Below are positions 32,281-42,878 of a DNA stretch of 64,000 nucleotides, piece after piece. The position numbers were made by a program, and so were the translations under genes. Location of the stretch: contig NW_025955045.1 in NCBI RefSeq assembly GCF_022376445.1, positions 1-64,000 on the forward strand, written 5' to 3'. The number at the start of each line of letters is the position of its first letter. Positions within the stretch are counted from its first letter, which is position 1. The notes under the pieces were generated by a model that did no database searches, was not told the origin of the DNA, and saw nothing but the letters and a program-made list of their open reading frames with translations. This DNA is from Fomitopsis serialis (lineage: Eukaryota; Basidiomycota; Agaricomycetes; Polyporales; Fomitopsidaceae).

Positions 32281-35200
32281 CTAGAATATAGATTCATGTG
32301 AATGATAGTCGCTGTAATTATTGACATAGAATGATTCAAAAGCATCAAGGGTATACGAAAAATGGAAGTCAATTGGCATAGAAACATCCCCATATACTGG
32401 CATAAGATGGACAGCACGAAACACACTGTCTAGATGTACAATAGATGATACCTGCTGTCCATTGTCTAGCTCGGGCTGAACAACGTACATACCCGTCACG
32501 TCGTCCGGATCGTCCGAGACCTCGAACCAATCGATCAGTGCGCACGGGTAGCGTTCACCACTGTATGGGATTGTCATCAGCCCCATGACACGGCCGACAG
32601 CCATGCCTTTCATGCTGGGCTCGTCCGCGTCGATGCTGATGAGAACGGTGTCGTAACGAGGGTGGCCGCGCCAAGAATGATTGCATCGAATCAGCTCCCG
32701 GTGCATGCCACGATCACCGGAGAGCTCGCTCGGGGCGAAGAACATTGCATGTGCTGTCCGATACACGGCGATCTTCCCGAGGAATCTTGGACACTCCGAC
32801 AGGTCCACCGTGCTCGAGTCGACTTCGTCCGTAGCATGCAGTTGATCAAATAGGAATCGGCGAACCAAAACCATAAGATCGGGTCGCTGATATTCCGCGG
32901 CGAGGTCCTCAACAGAACGCATATAGACTAGACTCGTGTTTTGAGAAAGAGCTTCTGATTGAATAATTGATACTCACCTTGTCGTGCCGGAAGCTCGACG
33001 ACACCCTCCACATAGCCATTGACATCCATCACCTCATCCTCAGGCTCGTTGTCGTCCGAAAGGAACACGTCTTCCGTTACGAATGGCCCCAAGTTCATTG
33101 CATCTGCGAGGACATCACCGTCAAGCATGTGGCGGTTGGCGAAGATCGACCGTGCGGCACTGAGCTTGTCGAGCCGTTGGTTGGTGCGAAGCATCTCGGG
33201 CAACGGGTTATTCCTACTTGACCGTTGCCACGGCTGCTTGACTGCGCGGATGTGTTTGGACTCGGTGATTGACGAGCAAATGCCATTCGGAGAACCAAAG
33301 AGTCGGATGTTAGCGATGTAGTGGACGAGAGCATGCTGTCGCGGGAGTGAGAAACCCTCGGGGCGTACACCTACGGTCTCGAAGACGACGCGATGTCTGT
33401 GGAAGCGGTCTAATGCCTCTTGCATCTCCGCGAGTGAACTGTCGTCGTGAGTAGATCGTCTTGCTAAGTAACAGAAGTCGAGGTAAGCCGCAAAGCAGCG
33501 AACCATGTCGTCCGGCACGTGCCCCCGTATCGCTGGAAGGTAGACCTGCCACGACGAAACAGAGGTCAGTCTCAATCTTCAATATATTACTTTACTTACT
33601 TTCATTAGCGCCTTCGAGTCGTTCCCAGTCCACTGCTTGAAGTTCCGGCCCTCGGGAAACCGACGAAGCCCCGGAAATTGAGGCGCGGCTGCGATCCTAC
33701 AGGTAAGCAAGTGGCCATCAGTGATTCGATCAATCCACACTGAGAACAGTCTCGCCTGCGATCAATGTCGTCCATTCTTCGACGAGCCTCGGCCTTGGGA
33801 TGCACAAGGTACAGGTACTGCTCCACCCAGTCGACGAGGTGGTCCTTGAATGTCCCCTTGATGAGCTGATGGAGCAGATCGGGGGTAATGAGCTCATAGA
33901 TGTCGGCGCGGGGGAAGTAGGTCGTGAACGGCTGCGAACGAATGCTAGCTGTTATGAAGATAGCGTAGTGTGGGTTGATTCATACTTACAATGATGTTTG
34001 CATCGACTCCCCATGCGACCCAGGCTTCGTCAGCATCGAATGTTCTGATAAGCTCCACGGTGTGCTCGAGACAGCGCGGCTCTCCTCCGGCTTTATGTAG
34101 ATCTTCGGGTGGAAGGAGACATCTGCGAGGGAGTAGTGAGCAATCATACAGCACAGGTGACCGTGTACTTACTTCGGGCACCACCCTGTCACTATGCCTG
34201 CGAGGAGAACTTGCTCGGGATAGTCCGCAATAAACGGCCCGAGCTCGTATATTGTTCGCCGGAAGTGTCCGTCGGGGCAGCGTACAACGTCGTGGGTCTC
34301 CATGTAAGGTCGCAGCGGCGACATGATGTGTGCGATTGAGGCGTGGTACAATTGTTTGCGGAACGTTCGAAACTCATCAGTCTCGGCCTTGCCTCGTGCC
34401 GCTGTGGGGTCATGAATCTCATTAACAAAAGAAGCCAGCGTCGACTCGGAGGTAAACAACGTACCCTTCGGTATCGCTAGGAACGCAATCGGGATGATCG
34501 CGTCCTTGTGAGCGCGCCTGACCGCATTATGTACATTACCGATTGACATGTATAGCGGGTGGAACTCTGAGTTGCCAGTGCCGACAGATACAGTGGTCTT
34601 GTCAGCGCCGAGGATGACAGGTGTCAGCATTGACCCATGAGTTTCCGGATCCTGCGCGATCTTGGTCTGTGAACAGCATGAGTCAGAGCGAGGTTAATGC
34701 ATGAGATACACGCACAGCCTGTCTATACGCCCACTGCCCTGACATCGTGTTCGAGAACGATACTTTACCGGGTGTGATGTACTCCTGATACGGAGTCGTA
34801 TCGAATTGCCCAGTGAAGTCTTCGTTTCCGATCATGTTGTGAGCGACCTGTCGGGAGTTGCGACAGTGGACGACGTATTCGGTGCGCTTCCAGGACGGCG
34901 ACTCCTCGTCGACAGGTCCAGAGTATTGAACAGTGAATGTCGTCCATGGCGCGTCGCCGTACGGAATGGCATCGATCGTCTCGTAGAGCTCTGCAGCATC
35001 CTCGAACGGCGGGTCGCTGCCACCTTGCGTGACATTGTATGCGGCTAGACTCCTCAGTAGGTCGTTGATGTTACCTTGCGATGCTTGTATCTTTTTGAAG
35101 ATGAGTTCGGCGAACTGGAACGCCGGCCGATTCTCAAACGGCGCATATGAGTTGATAGGCTCTGGTTCCGGAGGGGGTGCACCAGGAGGAAGGAAGTGAC

Positions 35201-35417
35201 CTTCCGAGTTGCAAGGTCGGCCTACGTGAGTGAGCTACAGCACAGCGAAAATGAGACAAAAAGACATACCGTTGATATGAGGATGATACCGGAAGGTCAA
35301 CCTCGGTAGGCCAGCCTTGGGGTGCTTGTGTTGACGGGAGTTGTGTACAGCAAAGTTGCGGCGAGAAGGGAAAGATCTGGCACATATTGTGCACCAGTAG
35401 CTGTGGGGTCGAGGCAT
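32281..35417 (-). CDS. Plavaka transposase (intact copy), 8 exons, about 922 aa
   Basis: DDE-type transposase of the Plavaka group (CACTA-related, basidiomycete). My exon model, 5' to 3' on the minus strand: 35417-35270, 35221-34716, 34666-34173, 34122-33990, 33931-33756, 33696-33600, 33545-32978, 32927-32281; all phases agree. The N-terminus has a C2H2 zinc finger ([19 protein letters not shown], residues 7-30). The catalytic Asp candidates are in [11 protein letters not shown] (about residue 240) and [13 protein letters not shown], the Glu in [13 protein letters not shown] (about residue 620). Other family marks are [29 protein letters not shown] followed by [24 protein letters not shown] and [15 protein letters not shown]. 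The fifth intron is GC-AG. It would cut and paste the element in the nucleus. It is divergently transcribed from the accessory gene. Confidence 0.9.
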
Positions 35418-35663
35418 ACTATGTGGATGATACAGTAGAATTGAACGTTAGGGAGTCGCATACACACTGGCAGGCGCGCGCAACAGAGACAAATATCATA
35501 CAAACATTTTGTGTACGTTTTCTTTGCCAACGCATCCCTTCGTGGTACCGTGACACGTCCACCCTCCCCACTTCGGAAACTCCCACCATACATCACTTCC
35601 CATCTGTCCTCTCAGCTCGTACGTAGTCTTCTTTTCTCAGGCCGCAGCTCGCGCAGCGGGGCA
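35418..35663. promoter_or_regulatory. shared intergenic region of the divergent Plavaka-L genes
   Basis: A 246-bp gap between the transposase ATG (minus strand) and the accessory ATG (plus strand), identical in design in Plavaka-R (47062-47307). It must hold both promoters. No confident TATA box or repeat seen. An in-frame upstream Met for the accessory gene exists at 35511, so the gap could be shorter. Confidence 0.6.
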
Positions 35664-38142
35664 ATGGCAGCTTCCCGGGTGGCCAACACGCGGAACTTGA
35701 GGACAAGGACCGTGAATCTTGAGGACACCGATGACAGCGTGGCACCCGTAGCAGCTCCTGTGGCCAGTCCATCAGCAGAAGAAGCAGGGAACAATTCGAC
35801 AGAGGAAACGGACGTTACCGTTGAGCCGCCACGCCGGTATGCAACTCGACGCACGAACAATCCGCATCCTGCCCTGTCGGCAGGACTCAGCAAGCGAACG
35901 GGCGCCGAGGTACGGGAGGAGGTGCAGAAGAAGAGAGATGAAAGGGAGTTGGATTTGCAGCGCAGGGAAGCTGAACTTGAGCAGCGAGAGCTCGAGGTAG
36001 AGCGGAAGTCACAATCCTTTGCCAGTGTTGAGCGAAAACTGAAGTCGCGTCGAGACGAGGACACCATGGAGCGCATCTTCGACGACGAAGATGCTGATAT
36101 GGAAGATCTAGCACAAGGTGAGTGACGTATCTGCAATTCTAGATTGTAATGAACTCACTGTCTTGGTAGGCGAAGGCGCGGTGGACGCTGGCTCCAAGTC
36201 CGATGTCGAGAACGATGAAGATTACCAGCCGCAGAGTGATCCTGGCGATGCATCTGACGCATCTCGGCCTATGCAGTCGGAAGATTTGGAAGACTCTGGT
36301 GGTGACGATGAAGCTGTTGCTGGTACCAAGAGGAAGGCTGGTAAATCGACCAAGGTGAGCAGTGCTATATCACCGGGTCTTGTAGTACTGCACGCACCTG
36401 AGTATTCACAACTACCTCCCTTACCCGGCCCAGAAGCGCACTGCGAAGAAGAAGAAAACCACACAGGAGCGTAGGAAGGAGATCTTGGGCGAAGTAGAGA
36501 GAGCAAAGGCGATACAGGCAGGGGAGGACAAGGACGAGGAGGAGGAGGAGGCCGCACGGTGCGCTCGTGCTCGTGTGATAAGATCGGGAGATGATCTAAC
36601 ACGCGTTATCACCGCAGACCGAAGGCAAGGCCCAAATCGACGACCAACAAATCGACGACCAAGCCCTCCTCCTCATCGAAATCTGCATCCAAGCCTGTAT
36701 CCAAGTCCGCGCCTAAGTCCACGACAACCACAAACCGAGCCACGACCTCCAAGAAGACCTCCGACCTTCCATCTCTATCGCTTGATCTTCCGAATACCAT
36801 GGGCTTGAAGGCGGACTGGAAGAACGCTGTCGCCTCACGTCGCTCACAGACTCCCAAGTCGCAGGCCAGCTCTTCTGCGACATCGGCATCCCCTGCGACA
36901 TCGTCTAGTCAGCGAGGTACACCGACCCCTAGGCTCTCCGCTGCAGCTCACCGTGCAGGCAACGCCAAACGCACCCGGTGTCAAGACTCCATCGAGCTCA
37001 TCGGAGGATTCACCGACAGCGACATCACTGTCGGCATGGGATCAGCGAAGGGCGGCTACGGACAGCTCGTGCAGGTCACTCAGAAGGCGAAGGGAGGTGA
37101 TGATGAGCAGTTGGAGGGGAGTATGAAGAAGAAGCGGCGCGCAAAGAGTGTTGTGCCGAACGAGAAGTCGCTCTCGGTTCAAGCCTTACCGGCCTTCATC
37201 CAACCACACTGGAAGAGTACGTTTGTTCCTACAATGCTCCAACTGATCGGCGAAAGCGAGAATCCCTGGGTGTTCGCAAGCGGCAAGAATACTGCTGAAG
37301 AAAACCTCCTCATCGATGTCGTGCAGCGTCTGGTAGACGGATTTTGGCCGGAGGAAGGGTATGTTGTTGATGGGATGGACAAGATCTATCGTATTGTGAG
37401 TCCATCGCATCAGTATATGTTCTATGTTCTAACCAATTGTACAGGCACGCCAAGCCGTGAATGACTGGCGCGCTCGCTTTGTCTCTCGGATCAAGACATT
37501 TGTGAAGAACGAGTTCGTCAACACATATGGCTCAGCTGCGAAGATCGCAGCCTATGTGAACGGTGCATCCGGGCGAAGCCAAGGGCTTGCATTCTGGGCT
37601 GTTTACGATTCCGAGGTGAGTCTTCCTTCAATTCACATTCACAGTGGCTTTACCTGGGTGCATTACCACAGCTCGAGCGTCCTCTCGGGGCTCTCCAGTC
37701 CGCCTACGTTCTCAAGTCATTCGCGACACATCTGGCTGCCATACAAGGAAGCCGCATCAAAGAGACCGATACGAAGCCGGCACGCGGCGCACTCGCACTC
37801 GCAGCCACTGCGGTGAGTGCTCTTGTGTCGTGTGATTCGTTTGTGTATTGACAATCACTGCAGGTGCAGTTTGTGTTTGCGGCCTGGACGACTGGGCGAT
37901 ACAACACCAATCTCGTCTTCAGTGGCGAGCGCTATCGCAGCGTCACAACCTATTGGCACGACAAGTCCGTCGCGAAGATCATCGAGCGTCGCCGATTCGA
38001 TAAGTATGTAGATATGGCAATTCCGTACATCGAGGCTACAGGGGCGCCGCGTGTTGTGGACGACGAGGACGACATTACCGTTTGTGATCCGAGTAGTCCA
38101 GTGCAGTCTGATGGCGAGGATGACACGTTCGGTAGAGGTTGA
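35664..38142 (+). CDS. Plavaka accessory protein (intact copy), 7 exons, about 710 aa
   Basis: Exon model: 35664-36117, 36170-36354, 36434-36558, 36618-37395, 37445-37615, 37672-37812, 37864-38142, together 2133 nt with consistent phases. It is disordered and highly charged over the first about 300 residues: a coiled coil (EVREEVQKKRDERELDLQRR, ELEQRELEVERKSQSF), acidic patches (EDEEEE-like), a basic KRTAKKKKTTQERRK stretch, then a Ser/Lys/Thr-rich linker. The ordered C-terminal half (from MGLKADWKNAVASRR) contains DSIELIGGFTDSDI, LSVQALPAFIQPHWKSTFVP and GALALAATAVQFVFAAWTTG. Similar hypothetical proteins are common in Agaricomycetes. Its role in the element is inferred only from being the constant divergent partner of the transposase, perhaps comparable to second proteins of plant CACTA elements. 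Start at 35664 is my choice. Confidence 0.75.
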
Positions 38143-38239
38143 CATAGTATTACATCGCTTATGTTTTGTACGACTTAACCCAGCTTTCAACAGCTGGTGT
38201 TACGATAATTGCTATTTTCGGTACTCATCTACTGGTAGC

Positions 38240-38248
38240 TGACGAAAT
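38240..38248. repeat. 9-bp target site duplication, left (TGACGAAAT)
   Basis: TGACGAAAT at 38240-38248 and again at 39687-39695, flanking the foldback element. The same site occurs once, uninterrupted, in Plavaka-R (around 44499-44507), which proves the empty site. Confidence 0.95.
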
Positions 38249-38493
38249 CAGTGATGTCAGTTAAAGTGGATTAACAAGGGTACTTAGAAGTACCTTAGGT
38301 CAGATTAACTTGGTACACTAATGTACTTCCTAATCTGTGATCCAGTATTGATCCAGGATTAGCAAATTGGATTTAGAGGATTAGAGTTTGGATCAGTGTC
38401 ATTAATCCTGGGCTAATCTGGGTGGATTAATACCAGCTAATCTGATTAGGCTACTGGATTAACTGATGATTTAAAGTGGATTAAGAAAATAAA

Positions 38494-38591
38494 TGGCACC
38501 AGCCAGGATTGAACCCCTGACCTCATGAAATATTACATAATCACCTATTTGAGTCAGACTCTCTGCACTCTAACCACTTCACCATATGGTT
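38494..38591 (-). ncRNA. tRNA-like sequence in left foldback arm
   Basis: Mirror copy of 39346-39443: A-box-like (complement at 38574-38584) and B-box GGTTCAATCC (complement at 38506-38515). Probably a tRNA-derived, SINE-like fragment; not a functional tRNA. Confidence 0.5.
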
Positions 38592-39345
38592 GTTATAAAC
38601 CTAGAAACACAATGCTATATGATACATTCTCTGAATACTGGACTTAGACATATTCTGGCCCTCTGTTACTGTGCTCTGCACATACCTGGTTAATCTGCAG
38701 ATTAGTACTGGATTAACACAAGCTGATCTTTCTGGATTAGTGGTGCTAATCCTCAGTCCCATCTGGTCTTAGATCAGCTGTGTTGCTGCATGGATTAACA
38801 AAGTTAATCCAAAGTTAATCCAGTGGATCAGAGCATACTGATCCAAATCTCAGTGATGGATTAGTGTACTCTAAATCTGATCTCAAAACTGGCTTAAGTG
38901 TAGATAGATCATGGATCAATACATTCTAATCCTGATCTCAGAATTGGATTTAAAACTGGATTAACTGTACTAATCCAAATCTCTAATCCAAGATTACACT
39001 CACAGTTAATCCAATTCTGAGACCAGGATTTATCTACACTTAAGCCAGTTTTGAGATCAGATTTAGAGTACACTAATCCATCACTGAGATTTGGATCAGT
39101 ATGCTCTGATCCACTGGATTAACTTTGGATTAACTTTGTTAATCCATGCAGCAACACAGCTGATCTAAGACCAGATGGGACTGAGGATTAGCACCACTAA
39201 TCCAGAAAGATCAGCTTGTGTTAATCCAGTACTAATCTGCAGATTAACCAGGTATGTGCAGAGCACAGTAACAGAGGGCCAGAATATGTCTAAGTCCAGT
39301 ATTCAGAGAATGTATCATATAGCATTGTGTTTCTAGGTTTATAAC

Positions 39346-39443
39346 AACCATATGGTGAAGTGGTTAGAGTGCAGAGAGTCTGACTCAAATAGGTGATTAT
39401 GTAATATTTCATGAGGTCAGGGGTTCAATCCTGGCTGGTGCCA
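39346..39443 (+). ncRNA. tRNA-like sequence with A and B boxes in right foldback arm
   Basis: TGGTGAAGTGG (39353-39363) fits the tRNA A-box and GGTTCAATCC (39422-39431) the B-box, about 60 bp apart, followed by CTGGCTGGTGCC, which looks like a T-arm and acceptor end. D-stem pairing is poor and no convincing anticodon arm forms, so this is a tRNA-derived relic or an internal Pol III promoter rather than a tRNA gene. Confidence 0.55.
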
Positions 39444-39879
39444 TTTATTTTCTTAATCCACTTTAAATCATCAGTTAATCCAGTAGCCTAATCAGATTAG
39501 CTGGTATTAATCCACCCAGATTAGCCCAGGATTAATGACACTGATCCAAACTCTAATCCTCTAAATCCAATTTGCTAATCCTGGATCAATACTGGATCAC
39601 AGATTAGGAAGTACATTAGTGTACCAAGTTAATCTGACCTAAGGTACTTCTAAGTACCCTTGTTAATCCACTTTAACTGACAAAGATGACGAAATGCATT
39701 CTGGTCTTCTGAATGATCTGGTCTTCTGAACGAGATCGTGTCTGTGACTCTGTGGCGATTTATGCACTGAGTATTCCTGAGGAGCTGACGAGCTCTGAGC
39801 TGCCCTGAGCCATCTGAAGATGTCTCTCTGAGGGATGTTTTTGTAAAAAAATTGAGGTCTTGACACCTGAAGTTCTGAG

Positions 39880-39960
39880 CCTTTCTGACGTCTTCTGAGC
39901 CTTTCTGACGTCTTCTGAGCCTTTCTGAAGGTCTCTGACGTCCCTGACGAGGCCGTCAGA
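39880..39960. repeat. Plavaka-L subterminal 20-bp repeats
   Basis: Three tandem copies of a 20-bp unit, GAGCCTTTCTGACGTCTTCT; Plavaka-R has two (about 44280-44330). They lie at the accessory-gene end. Confidence 0.8.
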
Positions 39961-39981
39961 GACTTTCACAAGAGCCTGATG

Positions 39982-41600
39982 CCTAGCGAGAACAGCCCCA
40001 CCCGGCTTGAGGATGCGGACCCCAGTGTCCATGAAGAGCACGGAGTAACGAGAGGTCGAGGCGCAGAGAGCCGAGATACTCACGAGGCGAACAGTGGCCT
40101 GGGGTACATACAAGACGTTCTCGAGGACGATCGAAGCACCACGACCGATGTGCAGGCGCACCTTGCCCAGACCACAGGCGTATATGACCGAGCCACTGAC
40201 CCCCCGGATGCCGCGAGGCGAGATGGGGCGAAGCTCGTGGAAGTCGGCCTTGCAAGGAGACAGATGCGTAGAAGCGCCAGAGTCGAACACGAAGGGCTCA
40301 GTCCCCTCGGTCGAGATACGACGAGTCGCAGTGGGCACAGGCGCCACTGAAAAAGCGGCGGGGTCGTCAGGAGCACGGCAGTGGTTAGACCAGTTGAGCG
40401 AGACCAATTCTTCGTCCTCAACGGACACCAAGGTCTCATACTCGAAGAGATCCGCCGGGACAGCCACAGTGGCGAGCCAGTCTGGGGACGCGTCAGTAGC
40501 AAGGCCGGCGAAGTTGGTCTCGGAGGTAGCATCATTCGAAGAACTGGACTCAGTGGCCGAAGGCGGGGCTGTGCTCAAGAGATATGCATGGCCGGTCTTC
40601 CCGTCCACGATGTATGCGCGGCCCTGCTTGTCGTGGTCGGTAGAGGAGGACACGGCAGGTTTGCCAGAACTCTTGCCTTTCTTTTTGTTCGCGAGTACTT
40701 CCTCACGACGACCCTCCATGCCGCCACCAGGGGCCCAGCACTCGGGGGCAGTGTGCCCACTCGGGCGCGGGCATTTGGCGTTGGTGCACAACTTCTGCGA
40801 CGACATCGACTTGCCTGGTTTCGCGAAAGCGGCGAGAGCGGTTGCGGACGAAGATGCCTTGTTGTCAGACATGATTCGCTGTTCAAGATCGAGGTGCGCG
40901 GCGATGTCGACGGAGGTGTACGGAACACCCGAGGTAGCGGATGTCGTGAGCAACGTGCCGACCTGCGACTGAAGATGCTGGAGGTATCCGTTCATCGAGT
41001 TCAGCATCCCGATGGTCATGAAGACCTCTAAGTTGGGAATGCCGATGTGGAAGATGCGTTTGGCCAACTCTTGGAGCCACGTGGTCGTCTCCGAGAAGTG
41101 TTCCTCGGCGCTGTAACGGCAGGCGAAGAAATCCTGAAGAAGACGAACCTGGGCATATGTGCCGGGCTGCTTCTCGTGACGAGCGCACAGGGAAATCCAT
41201 AGGGCGCGAGCGTCGGTGAACCCGGCGATGAAGCGTTGTTCCTCCTTCGCTGCCTTCGAGCTGAGGAAAGCGATGATGACCTGCTCGTTCCGTCTGAACT
41301 TCGTGACCGAGCCGGGTCGTCCTCGACGGAGGGAGCGGTCTCCTCGCCAGACAGGTAGGCCCACGCGAAGCACATCTTGAGTGAGTTTTTGACGTATGTC
41401 TTCCATTCGAACCACTTATCTTTCTTGCGGTCGAGTATGAAACCGCCGTTGAAAAGCGACAATGGTAGGTGGATGAGCTCGACCTTTTCCTTGGCGGCAG
41501 CCTTGAGATCTATTTTGGGGGCCGGAGATAGCAGATCTGTGCGCGTTTTTGGCATTTTGGGTACCGAAACCTTGGGACTCGAGGTCGGGGTGATGGTCAT
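39982..41600 (-). pseudogene. copia-A gag and protease (segment 1)
   Basis: Minus strand, starting at the ATG at 41600 (MTITPTSSPKVSVPKMPKTR) with one frameshift near 41320-41340, then open to the Plavaka junction. Gag helical part: FNGGFILDRKKDKWFEWKTY, ARALWISLCARHEKQPGTYA, LLQDFFACRYS. A zinc-knuckle-like CTNAKCPRPSGHTAPECW follows, then the aspartic protease with FVFDSGASTHLSPCKADFHE and the copia strand VLENVLYVPQATVRLVSIS. The sequence leaves the copia family at VRILKPGGAVLAR; the open frame then runs on into Plavaka by chance. The integrase continues at 32078. Gag forms the particle and the protease matures it; the element is split and cannot act. Confidence 0.9.
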
Positions 41601-41717
41601 TGGTCGATAAGGTGACTATATGCGGGGTCAGCACACGTTTGTGGGTCCTTCAAAGTCGTTCCTGGGTCTGAAAAGCCGAAGTGAGGTCTCAGGTAAGCGG
41701 GCGGGTTCAGAAACACC

Positions 41718-41734
41718 GCCCGGGGCTCATAACC
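41718..41734 (-). promoter_or_regulatory. copia-A primer binding site
   Basis: On the minus strand GGTTATGAGCCCCG follows the LTR end, complementary to the anticodon arm of initiator tRNA-Met, as at 13753 and 42732. Confidence 0.8.
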
Positions 41735-41991
41735 TGTAGAGACTAGACAAACGGTCAGACGCTCAGTCGTGGTGTGACTTCGACTGATATTGATCTACCT
41801 AGACAAACAGTCAGACACTGCTAGGTAGTCAGCTACAGAATGTATCGTATAGTGTGTGTGCTAGGGCTTACCTCAGTCATGGTGTGACTTCAACTGAGGA
41901 AAGAGGGAGAGAGACGGAAACGGACGAACCACCCCCGGCGGTATGTCACGTGCACGGTGGCGGAGATCGAGATCGCGGTGTGACCTCAACA
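41735..41991 (-). repeat. copia-A 5' LTR (257 bp)
   Basis: Minus-strand TGTTGAGGTCAC at 41991 to TCTCTACA at 41735. It contains two copies of a stem-loop with arms CTCAGT(T/C)GA and GACTGAG, the first followed by GTAAGC. It is inserted in copia-C pol. Confidence 0.85.
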
Positions 41992-42076
41992 ACTTGCTGA
42001 TGCCTTGACCAAGAATGTTCCATTCAGTGGAATTGAGAAATTCAGGTCTTCGGTTGGCATGATGAGATACTTGACA
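41992..42076 (+). pseudogene. copia-C pol C-terminus
   Basis: QLADALTKNVPFSGIEKF, then RSSVGMMRYLTS and stop: the usual end of copia RNase H, cut at its start by the copia-A LTR. It is followed by CAAGTGGGAG (polypurine tract) and the copia-C 3' LTR. Confidence 0.85.
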
Positions 42077-42093
42077 TCTTGAACAAGTGGGAG

Positions 42094-42475
42094 TGTTGAA
42101 CTTCCAACTTTCCAGTGCTATCTTATCTTATCAGTTACGTACATATATGGACTTGTGTTCTGCAATGTAGTATTACATACATTCTTTTGACGGACTCTGT
42201 CTGGACTCATCTTGTGACTCGCTCCAGACCGATCTACACTGTTCCAGACTTATTCTGGATCATTCCACTCCCTTCCGGCATGTTCCATGACCTTCCAGTA
42301 CATTCCTTGATCACATGGACACTTATGCATATCCCTATCTCTGGAGTTAAGGCTTACTCATTTCCCTAAAACTCGGACTTAGTGATTACTGATCTGCTTA
42401 CTGATGTAGCATGTGATCAGTCCCAGACATGTATAAATACTGGGGTGATTCCTCCTAATGGATAATGATCTCTCC
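42094..42475 (+). repeat. copia-C 3' LTR, truncated by the copia-B insertion
   Basis: Matches 13254-13636 base for base except nine transitions; no indel or transversion. The last about 115 bp are replaced by copia-B. Confidence 0.95.
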
Positions 42476-42731
42476 TGTTGAGGTGGGACCGAGACACGGG
42501 CGCTTGTGATGACACAGACACGTGACGAACGAACGGACTCAACGGACGCACGTAGAGTAGAGCTACCTCAGTCGAGTACCACGAGGACGCGACTGAGGTA
42601 AGCTTGTTTGTAGTTTTATTCTCGGATGCTGGGCACTGATACTGTATTCCTAGACTCTGTAACCTTAACAGGTAGTGTAGCAATCCAGTCGAGTACCACG
42701 AGGACGCGACTGAGACTCTGTAACCTTAACA
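42476..42731 (+). repeat. copia-B 5' LTR (256 bp)
   Basis: TGTTGAGGTGGG to CCTTAACA. It carries a duplicated stem-loop (arms CAGTCGAGTACC-type, closing GCGACTGAG); the first copy is followed by GTAAGC and the second sits at the 3' end, where ACTCTGTAACCTTAACAGG is also duplicated. Sequence differs from the copia-A LTR but size and design match. Confidence 0.9.
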
Positions 42732-42748
42732 GGTTATGAGCCCCGTGT
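42732..42748 (+). promoter_or_regulatory. copia-B primer binding site
   Basis: GGTTATGAGCCCCG directly after the LTR; initiator tRNA-Met anticodon-arm type. Confidence 0.8.
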
Positions 42749-42878
42749 CGTTTTTTTAGCCGCTTCCTTGTTCACCCTGATGACACTTTAAGGGTACAAC
42801 CACCCGTCTTCGACATTCCCACGATACAACAATCGTTTTCACGCGCATATAGTCATCGAAACAACACATACACTCACC

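Larger units (their letters stand above)
38249..39686. mobile_element. 1438-bp foldback (Mutator-like) element inside Plavaka-L
   Basis: Almost the entire element is one palindrome: the two arms of about 690 bp are near-identical inverted copies (TCAGTTAAAGTGGATTAACA at the outer ends) meeting at a spacer of a few tens of bp centred near 38967. The outermost 10-15 nt differ between ends. The 9-bp TSD is the length typical of Mutator-like elements, and long TIRs fit that group. No ORF. The arms are studded with GGATTA/TAATCC and carry tRNA-like promoter boxes. Confidence 0.85.
32079..39981 (-). mobile_element. Plavaka-L DNA transposon (7.9 kb including a nested foldback element)
   Basis: Its limits are set by comparison with the inverted copy at 44231-50645: both share sequence from CATCAGGCTCTTGTGAAA to CAGTTTGCTGATG, and the copia flanks differ outside. 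Termini CATCAG/CTGATG are complementary, and a longer imperfect TIR aligns around CTGACGGYCT. Both subterminal regions carry TCAGA/TCTGA repeats. It contains a divergent gene pair. It sits in copia-A between protease and GAG-pre-integrase. No target duplication could be recognised. Confidence 0.85.

Noticed and set aside
38494..39443. Functional tRNA genes
   Set aside because: A and B boxes fit, but the D stem does not pair, no anticodon arm forms convincingly, and the sequence lies in TIR arms; called tRNA-like only.
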